Shown here: piece by piece, positions 39,362-47,655 of the stretch | How positions within the stretch are numbered: the first letter of the stretch is position 1 | Layout of the letters: each line of letters starts with the position of its first letter | Source of the DNA: an uncultured Bacteroidales bacterium | Lineage (GTDB): Bacteria; Bacteroidota; Bacteroidia; Bacteroidales; UBA932 | DNA length: 64,000 nt | Assembly (NCBI GenBank): GCA_947168065.1 | Contig: CAMVKH010000004.1 | Coordinates: 161,194 to 225,193, forward strand | Reading direction: 5' to 3' | Program-made: the position numbers and the translations under genes | Notes under the pieces: model-generated | Database searches by the model: none | Seen by the model: only the letters and a program-made list of their open reading frames with translations | What the model was told of the DNA's origin: nothing

Positions 39362-39383
39362 CGCCCTGCATGCTTGTTATCGT

Positions 39384-40136
39384 ATGAGAAGATACCTTTC
39401 AACCCTCCTTCTGCTTCTCCTCTTTCTTCCAAGCAGTCCTTGCGCCCACGCGCAGGTCTACAGCGGAGAGCGGAAATTCGACGGCATCCACCGAAACGAA
39501 GTAAGCGGCAATCTGGCTGGTGGTTTCAATGTCGTCTCCGGTGCGTTTTTCGGCGAAGCCGGCACATATACCCACCATTTCACCGACCGTTGGAGCCTGA
39601 GTGCCGGGCAGCAGGTCCAGTTCCTCAAATGGCTCTGTTCCGCCGACGTGATGGGGACCTACCGACTCCCGCTGGACCGTACCAACCTGTACTTCGACGG
39701 CCGGCTCGTCAACAATTTCTATACCCAATGGGACCAGTATGAAATCCTGATCAATGCTTCTGCCTTTTGGGAGACTTCCCATTTCGACCTGCGACTCGGC
39801 ATGAGTTACATTCATTACTATAAGTACAAGATCAAGGAGGAGTATCAGTGGTTCACCGATGCAGGCTACACCGAGCCGCCAACCATCACTTTCGGCGTCG
39901 GCCTCAACGTGCTGCCGCGGACCAGTTCCTGGAACCTCGGCCTGTTCCTGCGCAATTATGACCAGTTCTACTACGAGAACTGGAACATCAACTGGGGCGT
40001 ACGCTTCCACGCCACGCTCCCCTGGAACGAGATGAAACTCTTCGGCGAATTCAACATCCGGCCTGCCGGCAGTCTGAGCCAGCTCGCCACCCGCTACGAA
40101 ACCTCCTTGAAAATGGGCATCAAATACGTCTGGTAA
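39384..40136 (+). CDS. predicted outer-membrane beta-barrel protein
   Basis: The 250-residue product has a signal peptide (MRRYLSTLLLLLLFLPSSPCAHAQ) and at least ten alternating amphipathic strands rich in aromatic residues (GTYTHHFTDRWSLSAGQQVQF, FYTQWDQYEILINASAF, LRLGMSYIHYYKY). It ends in LKMGIKYVW, a classical barrel C-terminus. I do not recognise a named family. A metallophosphoesterase lipoprotein gene follows one base after its stop, so the two are co-transcribed and may work together at the outer membrane. Confidence 0.75.
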   Translation: MRRYLSTLLLLLLFLPSSPCAHAQVYSGERKFDGIHRNEVSGNLAGGFNVVSGAFFGEAGTYTHHFTDRWSLSAGQQVQFLKWLCSADVMGTYRLPLDRTNLYFDGRLVNNFYTQWDQYEILINASAFWETSHFDLRLGMSYIHYYKYKIKEEYQWFTDAGYTEPPTITFGVGLNVLPRTSSWNLGLFLRNYDQFYYENWNINWGVRFHATLPWNEMKLFGEFNIRPAGSLSQLATRYETSLKMGIKYVW

Positions 40137-40137
40137 C

Positions 40138-41160
40138 ATGAAAACGACATACATCCTGGCGGGCCTGCTGCTCGCAACTTTCACCCTGTCATCCTGCCAT
40201 ACGCTGGAGGAAAAGATCAGTCCTGCAGGTATCCTGATTGCCGGCACCGCCGTCGAAGACCGCATCGACATGTCCTACAACTTCTTCCTCAACCATTACG
40301 ACGATGTCGTCTATCTCGCTGCCGAAGATGATTATACCTTCCTTGTCGGCGCAGACAGCCATGTCACTACAGACCCCGGCCGCATGGACGAAATGCTGGC
40401 CATCGGCCTGAGGGACGACGACCTTTTCTATGCCCATCTGGGCGATATCGCAGACACGAAGGCGCGCTACTACATCACCCTCGACTCGCTGCTTCAAGAA
40501 GGGAAAAAGCGCTATGTAGCCGCCCATTACAGAGAAATCGATCCGTTTCATTACGTATCGGACAGAAATCCGGACGAGAATCCGTTGACCTTAACCTACG
40601 ACGAAATCGTCTTCCCGTTCTTCCCCGTGGTGGGCAATCACGACATTACCCGCAACGGCTGGGCGCTGTGGTCGTCCATCTTCCATTCATCGTTCTACGA
40701 AATCGACGTAGTCGTCTTTCTCAAGGATGGGGACATCGCCTTCGACCATCTCATCTTCCTGGATTCGGCCAGCGGTACGCTCGGCCAGACCCAGATCAAA
40801 CTCATCGAAGAGGGCGTCCTCAACGGCAAATACCTGACGGGAGGCTACCGAAATACCTTCGTCTTCTCGCATACCAACATCTTCCGCCCGCAGTTCAACG
40901 AATTCGCATCGACCTTCACGCGGGAAGAGACCTTCTATCTGCTCGACAAGTTCGAAGAATGGAATGTCTCCTGCGTATTCTGCGGTCACGTGCACATGTG
41001 GGACGAGCGCAACTACAACGGCGTCCACTACCTCACGCTCGAAGCGATGAGCGAACGCAACAACCCCGACCCCGGCGACTACCTGGTCCGCATCCACGTT
41101 GGCGCAGACGGCTCCCTCTCCTGGACCCCAGTCCACATGAACTACACACCCAAACGCTAA
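40138..41160 (+). CDS. calcineurin-like metallophosphoesterase lipoprotein
   Basis: The 340-residue protein begins with a lipoprotein signal (lipobox LSSC, Cys20). The binuclear metal site motifs of the calcineurin-like superfamily are in order: GADSH, HLGDIAD, VVGNHD, FSHTN and CGHVHMWD. The family hydrolyses phosphomonoesters or diesters; the substrate cannot be told from sequence. It is probably tethered to the outer or inner membrane and paired with the upstream barrel gene. The tandem-repeat/terminator region follows immediately. Confidence 0.9.
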   Translation: MKTTYILAGLLLATFTLSSCHTLEEKISPAGILIAGTAVEDRIDMSYNFFLNHYDDVVYLAAEDDYTFLVGADSHVTTDPGRMDEMLAIGLRDDDLFYAHLGDIADTKARYYITLDSLLQEGKKRYVAAHYREIDPFHYVSDRNPDENPLTLTYDEIVFPFFPVVGNHDITRNGWALWSSIFHSSFYEIDVVVFLKDGDIAFDHLIFLDSASGTLGQTQIKLIEEGVLNGKYLTGGYRNTFVFSHTNIFRPQFNEFASTFTREETFYLLDKFEEWNVSCVFCGHVHMWDERNYNGVHYLTLEAMSERNNPDPGDYLVRIHVGADGSLSWTPVHMNYTPKR

Positions 41161-41170
41161 CCAAGAAAAG

Positions 41171-41305
41171 AACGGTGCCCCCGGGCACGAAAAAACCGAC
41201 TGATAGAATCAGTCGAAACGGCCGAAGGCCGAGGGGGTTCGGGGGATGTGCCCCCGTAAAAACGGTGCCCCCGGGCACGAAAAAACCGACTGATAGAATC
41301 AGTCG
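41171..41305. repeat. 45-bp direct repeat, two copies, spaced by 45 bp
   Basis: Bases 41171-41215 and 41261-41305 are identical. Each contains a GTGCCCCCGGGCAC palindrome and the 5' arm and loop of a terminator hairpin. Only the second copy keeps the complete T-rich 3' arm. The spacer holds another stem, CGGGGG/CCCCCG (41240-41256), which resembles one at 63971-63987. Confidence 0.9.
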
Positions 41306-41312
41306 GTTTTTT
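41280..41312. terminator. bidirectional intrinsic terminator between phosphoesterase and tRNA-Leu
   Basis: A perfect 15-bp stem (AAAAAACCGACTGAT with its complement, loop AGA) ends in six Ts on either strand. It can terminate the rightward phosphoesterase transcript and the leftward tRNA-Leu transcript. Confidence 0.85.
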
Positions 41313-41315
41313 CAG

Positions 41316-41399
41316 TGCCCGGAACAGGACTCGAACCTGCACAAACTTGCGTTTACTAGTCCCTGAAACTAGCGCGTCTACCGATTCCGCCATCCGGGC
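41316..41399 (-). tRNA. tRNA-Leu (CAG)
   Basis: The 84-base minus-strand gene folds as a class II tRNA: acceptor GCCCGGA/TCCGGGC, D-arm with GGCGGAATCGGTAGACGC, anticodon stem CTAGT/ACTAG with loop TTCAGGG (anticodon CAG), a variable arm of about 14 bases, and T-arm GGTTCGAGTCC. The discriminator is A and CCA is not encoded. It reads the Leu codon CTG. Confidence 0.97.
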
Positions 41400-41492
41400 G
41401 AACCGTTAGGGACTGCAAAGGTAGTAAATAAATCCAAACTTCATAAAAAATTTTATCAGACAGAAACTCCTCCGCTATTTTTTGCAGAAAAA

Positions 41493-41524
41493 TTTTGCAC
41501 TCCCAAGAAATTATCCTACATTTG
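41493..41524 (+). promoter_or_regulatory. promoter of tRNA-Asn (-33 and -7 boxes)
   Basis: TTTTG (41493-41497) and TACATTTG (41517-41524) are separated by 19 bases, the canonical Bacteroidota sigma-ABfr arrangement. This is the clearest complete promoter in the window. It lies about 25 bases upstream of the tRNA. Confidence 0.75.
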
Positions 41525-41549
41525 CAGTCCCAAAAGGAAACAACCAAAT

Positions 41550-41626
41550 TCCTCAATAGCTCAGTTGGTCAGAGCACCTGACTGTTAATCAGGGGGTCGT
41601 AGGTTCAAGTCCTACTTGAGGAGCCA
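41550..41626 (+). tRNA. tRNA-Asn (GTT)
   Basis: The gene has acceptor TCCTCAA/TTGAGGA, discriminator G and an encoded CCA. The anticodon stem CCTGA/TCAGG carries the loop CTGTTAA, anticodon GTT. The T-arm is GTAGGTTCAAGTCCTAC. A 47-bp copy of its 3' part (41577-41623) recurs inverted at 52605-52651. Confidence 0.97.
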
Positions 41627-41671
41627 AAGCGGACAAATCATCGGAAACGACGGTTTGTCCGCTTTCTTTTT
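41627..41671 (+). terminator. intrinsic terminator of tRNA-Asn
   Basis: AAGCGGACAAA pairs with TTTGTCCGCTT across a 16-base loop, followed by CTTTTT. Confidence 0.8.
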
Positions 41672-41707
41672 GCTGCAACTATCTTATTAATAACTATCTT
41701 TAATAAC

Positions 41708-41715
41708 TATCTTTG
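41708..41715 (+). promoter_or_regulatory. -7 promoter element before the 41721 gene
   Basis: TATCTTTG ends five bases before the ATG, implying a leaderless transcript. Just upstream, a TAATAACTATCTTT unit is duplicated in tandem (from about 41687), so there are two near-copies of the element. Confidence 0.5.
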
Positions 41716-41720
41716 TATTG

Positions 41721-42482
41721 ATGAAACAATATCTCAAGGTATTCTTCCCCTTGGCGGCGATGGTTTTGGGTATCCAGCTATTGGGCGCCCTTGTGTTTCG
41801 TTGGGCTGCAGGAACGGTTATTCAGTATCCCATACCCATCATTTTCATGCTCTCTTGTATTGCCGTTCCATTGATTTATCTTAGCAAAACCGTAGGAAAG
41901 GTTGCGGACCAGAATGGCGTGTTGATTCCACTTTTACCCTGCTCTTTTCTTGCCGTTTATATCATGGTCGAATCCCCAAAACCTCTGTGGATTGCCTTTT
42001 TTATTGCAAATCTATGCCTAATAGCTATTGCCGCATTCATTGCCTTGAATTTACGGAAGAAAGAGATGGAGAGGAAAGCCCAGGAGCTAGACGCATTCGA
42101 GAAAATGGCAGCTAATAGTTTGGCTCGTTTCAAAACTTCCTATAACAAACAATACATTGTGATTTCCAATGTCGGAATCAAGGATGTTTTATATGAGATG
42201 CCTGACGGGTGTATCTTATTCCAGCTTCCCGACAAGCGGTTGTTTGTTTTGGTAGAACAATCCCATCAATCTGATGATTTTGAATTCTTAATAGACGATT
42301 TCAGGAACGAGGCAAACGACGATTGGGATGTCTTGGGATATATCGATAATGCTGGGAGCGGCGTATGCACAATGTATATTTCCGACATCAGCGGTTCCCA
42401 CCAATATATTGATAAAGGTGACTCCTCGTTTATCCCGTTTGATTATTCTCTGCTTGAGAAAGCACAACCCATCCAGTGCTGA
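41721..42482 (+). CDS. unknown membrane protein in an AT-rich islet
   Basis: This 253-residue protein has four hydrophobic helices in its first about 110 residues (for example FPLAAMVLGIQLLGALVF and LWIAFFIANLCLIAIAAFIAL). A charged helix (RKKEMERKAQELDAFEKMA) follows, then a soluble domain of about 130 residues rich in Asp and aromatic residues. I recognise no family. Its codon use is visibly AT-richer than the rest of the window, and it lies directly downstream of tRNA-Asn, a classic integration site. It was probably acquired horizontally. An ATG at 41721 is preferred to a TTG just upstream. Confidence 0.7.
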   Translation: MKQYLKVFFPLAAMVLGIQLLGALVFRWAAGTVIQYPIPIIFMLSCIAVPLIYLSKTVGKVADQNGVLIPLLPCSFLAVYIMVESPKPLWIAFFIANLCLIAIAAFIALNLRKKEMERKAQELDAFEKMAANSLARFKTSYNKQYIVISNVGIKDVLYEMPDGCILFQLPDKRLFVLVEQSHQSDDFEFLIDDFRNEANDDWDVLGYIDNAGSGVCTMYISDISGSHQYIDKGDSSFIPFDYSLLEKAQPIQC

Positions 42483-42497
42483 TATCGATGACCTATT

Positions 42498-42605
42498 TTA
42501 TCCCCTTGGATTTTTATCAATTTCTTCCAGCATTGGATGTAGCCATTCGTTATTCTGGTCTATGAACTCTACCACCATGCGGAAATCCCGCCACAGGTTC
42601 AACAT
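42498..42605 (-). pseudogene. 35-codon C-terminal gene fragment (unknown)
   Basis: On the minus strand a frame reads MLNLWRDFRMVVEFIDQNNE and ends after EEIDKNPRG at a TAA. Its composition looks like a real protein C-terminus and the frame stays open upstream into the terminator hairpin, so it is probably the tail of a truncated gene. It is AT-rich like the adjacent membrane protein gene. No family is recognised. Confidence 0.4.
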
Positions 42606-42628
42606 TTCACTGTTTAGGGGAGCAAGAA

Positions 42629-42665
42629 AAAAGCACCAGCAGCAATGCGGGTGCTTTTCTTTTTT
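42629..42665 (+). terminator. intrinsic terminator-like hairpin
   Basis: AAAAGCACC pairs with GGTGCTTTT across a 12-base loop and is followed by CTTTTTT. It could end rightward transcription of the AT-rich islet. Its tail is part of a 17-bp sequence repeated at 52504-52520. Confidence 0.7.
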
Positions 42666-42682
42666 GTTCTGCCTCCAGGATC

Positions 42683-43441
42683 TTATAAGTCGTCGATGGG
42701 GTTCCTTCCGGTGGAAGGGGTTGTGGTGATCGAAGCGGCGTTTGAATAGGTCAGGATCACGTGCCAGGAGGAACGGTCCGATACGTCGGCGTCGAGGGTG
42801 ATGGTTCCGTTGGGGAGGTCGTAAACGGCGAGGTTGCTGTTTGTCGAGGTCTTCGGTTCCATCCCGTATTTCTGGGTCAGGGATGCCTGAAGGGAATCAT
42901 AGGACCGCTCCAGGGCGTCCCAATCCGTGATGACCGGGAAGTCGACGCGGACTTGCTGTACCGGATTGCTTCCGCTGGGAGTTACCCTGCAGCCATTATA
43001 TCCGGCGAAAGCACCGGTATAGGTGCCGTCGCTGGCTTTCTTGAAGCCGGCCTTGACCAGTTCGTTCCCAAATGCCGAAATCGATCCGGTCATAGGGATT
43101 CCCTTGAAGATAAGAGGGTTCGATACGGACGTCGAGGTGGTAGTGGAAGTCGTGGACGTAGTGGAAGGAATCTTGGGGGTAGTGGTCTGACTGTTCTTGT
43201 CTGTGCCGATGCCCAATTCTCTTTCCAATTCCTTGATCTCATCGCTCGAAATCGGGTTGTCAAGGGTCTTTTCTTCCGTCTTTGTCTTTTCTTTCGGGCG
43301 GAGCCAGCCGCCGGAGTCTTCGGTACTTTCCCGGTCAGAACTGCCGGGGAGGGAGACGATGCTTCCGAAGCGGTCGGAGCAGAACTTCACGGCAACCACG
43401 ACGAGCACCAGTACCAGGATGAGTCTAAGGAGTTTTTTCAT
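42683..43441 (-). CDS. unknown membrane-anchored or exported protein
   Basis: The 252-residue product starts with a hydrophobic segment (MKKLLRLILVLVLVVVAVKFC) that is either an uncleaved anchor or a signal peptide. A charged linker and a Thr/Ser-rich tract (about residues 86-108, almost only T, S and P) follow. The C-terminal domain of about 140 residues (from NPLIFKGIPMTGSISAFGNEL) is an alpha/beta-like module seen in Bacteroidota proteins of unknown function. It is the last gene of a leftward trio of small exported proteins. No function can be assigned. Confidence 0.75.
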   Translation of the reverse strand: MKKLLRLILVLVLVVVAVKFCSDRFGSIVSLPGSSDRESTEDSGGWLRPKEKTKTEEKTLDNPISSDEIKELERELGIGTDKNSQTTTPKIPSTTSTTSTTTSTSVSNPLIFKGIPMTGSISAFGNELVKAGFKKASDGTYTGAFAGYNGCRVTPSGSNPVQQVRVDFPVITDWDALERSYDSLQASLTQKYGMEPKTSTNSNLAVYDLPNGTITLDADVSDRSSWHVILTYSNAASITTTPSTGRNPIDDL

Positions 43442-43455
43442 TTTCAATCAGGGTT

Positions 43456-44127
43456 TCAGCGTTCGAAATCCTTGAGCAGCTTTTTCATCTGACCGCCGAC
43501 ACAAGAGCGGCTGAGCGGATGGTCGGCATTCGACAGGACGCGGCTATAATAGACTATACGGTCGGTCTGTGTGTCGATGACCGCAGCGTAGAGGGCGTTC
43601 CCATACTGCTCGATCGTGGCGTAGCGCGGCGTCTGGTTGAACAGGGTCCGCACAATGTCTTCGACGAGTTTGTCAAACCGCTCTTTGTCATACATTTCCT
43701 TGCTCTGGATATAGCCGTAGGAATGGACCACGATCCCATAGCGGTGCCCGCTGGCCACAATCTTGTCGTGCAGGCCCTTGGGAACACGCAGGTTCTTGGC
43801 GTCACTGACCTCCAGGTCCGAGAAGCCGTCGATCCATCGGGCGATGTCCTTGTCTTTGCCTGCGTAATCCGCGGTCACCATGTCGGAGAAAGGATAGCGA
43901 TAGGAAGTGATGAGGTCTTCCATCAGGTCCTCGGAGGCTTCGGAGAGCGATTCCACCCGTGACGAGGTATTGGTAGAGAAAAAGAGCTGATAGGCGCGCG
44001 GCTGGATGAAGGCCAGTTCGTCAATCTGGGAGACATTGACACCCGAGTTATAGCGGGATGTCATGCAGGAGGTCAGCATCATCAGAGCGGCCGCCGCTGC
44101 AACGAAAAGAGATAAACGCTGCTTCAT
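43456..44127 (-). CDS. unknown lipoprotein
   Basis: The 223-residue protein has a lipoprotein signal (lipobox LTSC, Cys21). The mature part is mixed alpha/beta with no motif I recognise. A conserved-looking core runs from ASGHRYGIVVHSYGYIQSKEMYD to TDRIVYYSRVLSNADHPL, the latter ending with a Cys. It lies between the 44137 and 42683 genes with gaps of 9 and 14 bases, so the three probably form one operon. It has no paralogue in the window. Confidence 0.75.
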   Translation of the reverse strand: MKQRLSLFVAAAAALMMLTSCMTSRYNSGVNVSQIDELAFIQPRAYQLFFSTNTSSRVESLSEASEDLMEDLITSYRYPFSDMVTADYAGKDKDIARWIDGFSDLEVSDAKNLRVPKGLHDKIVASGHRYGIVVHSYGYIQSKEMYDKERFDKLVEDIVRTLFNQTPRYATIEQYGNALYAAVIDTQTDRIVYYSRVLSNADHPLSRSCVGGQMKKLLKDFER

Positions 44128-44136
44128 AACAGATAG

Positions 44137-44583
44137 TTATCGGCCGGCTGCCTTGAACAGGTCCTTGTTGAAACCATTCTCAACCATTTTGGAGATGGCG
44201 GTATTGGTAGCACGGTAACCGTTGAACATCGTAGCATCCGCTTTATAGGTGTCGCCTTTCCAGAGCACATTGCCCTCCTTGTCCGACACCGAAGGGGTCA
44301 GCCAGGTACGCGGGCTGTTGAACACCATCTTTTTCTTCGCCTGGACAGCGATGATGAAGTCGGCCTCTTCGGCAGAGGTAACGGACTCCCACTGACCGGC
44401 AGCGGCTGTTTCCCTGATGAGGTCGGCCACTTCGTCTTCCGGAAGCGGATGATCCTCATCGTTGACCACCTGGACGAACACTTTGTTTCCGGCAGCCACA
44501 AGAGAGGAAAGCGGCGTCTGTGCGAACAGGGTAACACTGGCCAATGCGAATGCCAGGACAAGCGCGAACTTTACATACTTCAT
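44137..44583 (-). CDS. unknown exported protein
   Basis: The 148-residue protein has a cleavable signal peptide (MKYVKFALVLAFALASVTLFAQ). The mature domain of about 126 residues includes KVFVQVVNDEDHPLPEDEVADLI and EEADFIIAVQAKKK, suggestive of a small alpha/beta fold related to the DUF4136/GNA1162-like lipoprotein folds, but this is uncertain. It heads a leftward trio of exported proteins. Confidence 0.75.
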   Translation of the reverse strand: MKYVKFALVLAFALASVTLFAQTPLSSLVAAGNKVFVQVVNDEDHPLPEDEVADLIRETAAAGQWESVTSAEEADFIIAVQAKKKMVFNSPRTWLTPSVSDKEGNVLWKGDTYKADATMFNGYRATNTAISKMVENGFNKDLFKAAGR

Positions 44584-44647
44584 TATTGCAATTATAAGTT
44601 ATTAGTTGGGACAAAGATAACGAATAATCGAATTCCATTGAAAAAAA

Positions 44648-46063
44648 CTACTCCCAGCACTCCAGGTCGAGTTCGGGCAGGGTTTCGCGGTGAAAGACAG
44701 GATTCCGGCCGGCTTTCTTCTGGGCGCGGTAGTCGTCGAGCAGGCGGAAGGCGTATTTGCCCAGCCGGACGATGGCGTAGAGGTTGCAGGCAGTGAGCAG
44801 GGCCATGCACAGGTCGCCCAGGCTCCAGACCAGATCGAGGCTGGCCAGGGCGCCGAAAATGACCATGCCGCCGCCGGAGAACAAGCGGTAGAGGGTCATC
44901 ACCCATTTGCGCTTGGTCAGGAAGCGGATATTGGCCTCGCCGTAATAATAGTTTCCGATGATGCTCGAGTAGGCGAACAGCAGGATGGCGGCGGCTACGA
45001 AGATGGTGCCGAAGCGGCCCACTTCCGCCTCGAGCGCCGCCTGCGTCAAGGCGATGCCGTTCAATCCCCCTTGCGAATCCACTCCGCTGAAAAGGATGAT
45101 GAAAGCCGTACAGCTGCACACTACCAGCGTGTCGGTGAATACGCCCAATGCCTGGATCAGCCCCTGCTTCACGGGATGGCTGGTGCTGGCGGTTGCAGCC
45201 ACGTTCGGCGCCGAGCCTTCACCCGCCTCGTTCGAGAAGAGACCGCGCTTGATGCCGTTCATCAGCGTGGCTCCGATACCGCCGCCTGCGATCTGGGTGA
45301 TGCCGAAGGCATCCTTGAAGATGATGCCGAAAACCTGCGGGACCAGGTCGATGTGCCGGATGATGACGAACAGGGCGATCAGCAGGTAGCCGATGGCCAT
45401 GATCGGGACGATGACGCTGCTTACCTTGGCGATGCGGTGGATGCCGCCGAAGATGACGACCAGCGAAATGACCGCCAGGAGGATGCCTACCACGATCGGG
45501 TTGAAGCCGAAAGCTACGTTCAGGGCGCTGCAGATGGTGTTGCTCTGAATGGAGTTGTACGACAGACCGAAGGTCACGGAAATCAGGATGGCAAAGAGCG
45601 CCGCCAGCCAAGGCTGCTTAAGGCCCTGGAGGATGTAGTAGGCAGGTCCGCCGATAAAATGATGCTTCTCCCGCTTCTTGAACAGCTGGGCGAGCGTCGA
45701 TTCGACGAAGGCCGAAGCGGAGCCCAGCAGCGCGATGACCCACATCCAGAAGACGGCGCCGGGGCCGCCGACGGCGATGGCGGTAGCCACGCCGGCCAAG
45801 TTCCCGGTGCCTACGCGCGTAGCCACGCCGACGGCGAAGGCCTGGAACGAGGATATATGCTTCTTCCCGTCGTGCTTTCCCGTGGAATCGCCCAGCAGCC
45901 GGAACATCTCGCCGATCATGCGGAACTGCACGCCCCGCGAACGGAACGTGAAATAAAGAGCGCAGCCGATGAGCACGGCGATGAGGATGTATGTCCACAG
46001 GAAATCGTTGGCAGCGGCTACCTGCCGGCCCAGCCAACTGTCGGCGGAAAGCAAATCTTCCAT
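44648..46063 (-). CDS. sodium:alanine symporter family (AGCS) transporter
   Basis: The ATG at 46063 is preferred, because upstream in-frame codons overlap the divergent gene. The 471-residue protein has about eleven membrane helices. It carries AGCS signatures such as GNLAGVATAIAVGGPGAVFWMW, FSNEAGEGSAPNVAATA and LVVCSCTAFIILFSG. The family imports alanine or glycine with Na+ or H+. The cytoplasmic tail is short. It diverges from the O-antigen-ligase-like gene across a 76-base region with a TAAATTTG element. Confidence 0.95.
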   Translation of the reverse strand: MEDLLSADSWLGRQVAAANDFLWTYILIAVLIGCALYFTFRSRGVQFRMIGEMFRLLGDSTGKHDGKKHISSFQAFAVGVATRVGTGNLAGVATAIAVGGPGAVFWMWVIALLGSASAFVESTLAQLFKKREKHHFIGGPAYYILQGLKQPWLAALFAILISVTFGLSYNSIQSNTICSALNVAFGFNPIVVGILLAVISLVVIFGGIHRIAKVSSVIVPIMAIGYLLIALFVIIRHIDLVPQVFGIIFKDAFGITQIAGGGIGATLMNGIKRGLFSNEAGEGSAPNVAATASTSHPVKQGLIQALGVFTDTLVVCSCTAFIILFSGVDSQGGLNGIALTQAALEAEVGRFGTIFVAAAILLFAYSSIIGNYYYGEANIRFLTKRKWVMTLYRLFSGGGMVIFGALASLDLVWSLGDLCMALLTACNLYAIVRLGKYAFRLLDDYRAQKKAGRNPVFHRETLPELDLECWE

Positions 46064-46104
46064 AGGCGATGAGTTTGTCCGTGTAAAAATACAAAAACTA
46101 TGTG

Positions 46105-46112
46105 TAAATTTG
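46105..46112 (+). promoter_or_regulatory. -7 promoter element for the 46140 gene
   Basis: TAAATTTG matches TAnnTTTG, 27 bases before the ATG. A TTTG lies upstream but at a longer than usual spacing. Confidence 0.45.
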
Positions 46113-46139
46113 TAGGACAGGGTTGACAAACTACAGCGA

Positions 46140-47645
46140 ATGACCGCCGCACTGCTTCCATACGCATTGCTCCTTATAGGGCTTCTTCTGACAGCCAAGC
46201 TACTGTGCAAGAAGAACGGGCTCGACCGTGTCGTGTCCATCGTGCTTCTGGCCTGGACCTTCCTCGAATCAGGGTGGACCATCTGGCAAAACATCCGGGA
46301 TGGATTGGGGACGTATCAGTATCCCTTCATCATCACCGGATCTTTCCGCAGTCCCGCCCCGTTCGGCGCACTCATCGCCATCGGCCTGGTAACGGCTGCC
46401 GTCTCGATCATCAGGCTCCGGAAAGAGAAGGATCTCCTTTCAAGGATCCAGTATATCCTTTCTTACATCGTGCTAATTCCCGGATGCGCAGCGCTCATTG
46501 TTTCCAGAAGCCGTGCGGCCTGGGTCGCCCTGCTGGTTTCCCTGCTGACCCTCCTGTTCCGCGAAACGGGTTTCAGGAACTGGATCCGCAGGCGGCGTCT
46601 GATCACCATCGTCGCCGCCGTCCTCCTTCTGCTGGCAGGCGCAGGCATTTTCCTGCTGAAGCCAGACTCCGCCATCGGACGGCTCCATATCTGGAACATG
46701 GAGTGCCGGGTGATGGCCTCCCATCCCTGGACAGGCGTCGGCTTCGATAGGATGTTCAAGGTTTACGGAGACGTCCAGTCCGGATACTTCCAGCAGAAAG
46801 AACGTCCCGAGGTCATTGTCCGGGTTGCCGACAGCCCTGTCTATGCCTTCAATGAATACCTGAAGTTCGGGATGGCCTGGGGGATCGGCGGCCTGCTGCT
46901 GAGCCTTGCCGTGGCGGCATGGGTGGTCTGGCGGCTGTTCCGGAAGCATTCGGTTCTGGCTTATGCGGCGCTCCTCTATGCCATTTTTGCCTGCTTTTCC
47001 TTCCCGCTTTCTGTCGTGCAGTTGAAAGTGCTGGGGACGGTGTTCCTGGCGCTCGCGCTCATGCCTGACGGCCAGCGGCATCCCAGGTGGCTTATGCTCC
47101 TGTTAGGCATTGCCTTCTGTGTATGTGCCATCGCTACTGTCCGGGCTTACTCTGAGGAGAAAGTGCGGAGAGATGCGGAGCGGAACTGGCGTTCAGCACT
47201 CTTTTCGGACCAGGATACCGAGGAACTCGTCGCCCGCCTCCAGCCGCTCTACGTCCATTTGAAAGACAATGCCATGTACCTCTATCAATACGGGTATGTG
47301 CTCTATCAGTCAGGCGCTTACGAAGAGAGCAACCGCATCCTGCAACAGGGAGCCGACCGGTCCTGCGATCCTGCTCTCTATACAACGATGGCCAAGAACC
47401 ACATCGCGCTGGGAAACTTCGAGGCGGCTGAGGCGGAACTGTGGAAAGCTCACTGGCTGGTTCCCAGCCGGATAGCACCTCTCTGGATGCTGATGTGTCT
47501 GTATGCCGATTCCGGCAAGACGGAAAAAGCTGTCGAGACGGGCCGCACCATCCGGCAGATGCCCGTCTATGCAGACAATCCCGATATGCTGTCGCTCCAC
47601 GACAAAGCGATGGCCTTGCTCAATGAACTAGAGAATAAACATTAA
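46140..47645 (+). CDS. O-antigen-ligase-like membrane protein with C-terminal TPR
   Basis: The 501-residue protein has about nine to ten membrane helices in its first 350 residues. It carries the Wzy_C/WaaL-type features: SRSRAAWVAL before a helix, and a large periplasmic loop with NMECRVMASHPWTGVGFDRMF. The C-terminus (from about residue 360) has two or three TPR-like helix pairs (YLYQYGYVLYQSGAYEESNRIL). Such proteins ligate or polymerise glycans; some are protein O-glycosyltransferases. No glycan locus is nearby. The N-terminus seems shorter than in typical ligases, and a frame upstream of the ATG is not supported. Small exported protein genes follow. Confidence 0.8.
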   Translation: MTAALLPYALLLIGLLLTAKLLCKKNGLDRVVSIVLLAWTFLESGWTIWQNIRDGLGTYQYPFIITGSFRSPAPFGALIAIGLVTAAVSIIRLRKEKDLLSRIQYILSYIVLIPGCAALIVSRSRAAWVALLVSLLTLLFRETGFRNWIRRRRLITIVAAVLLLLAGAGIFLLKPDSAIGRLHIWNMECRVMASHPWTGVGFDRMFKVYGDVQSGYFQQKERPEVIVRVADSPVYAFNEYLKFGMAWGIGGLLLSLAVAAWVVWRLFRKHSVLAYAALLYAIFACFSFPLSVVQLKVLGTVFLALALMPDGQRHPRWLMLLLGIAFCVCAIATVRAYSEEKVRRDAERNWRSALFSDQDTEELVARLQPLYVHLKDNAMYLYQYGYVLYQSGAYEESNRILQQGADRSCDPALYTTMAKNHIALGNFEAAEAELWKAHWLVPSRIAPLWMLMCLYADSGKTEKAVETGRTIRQMPVYADNPDMLSLHDKAMALLNELENKH

Positions 47646-47655
47646 ACCGATACGT

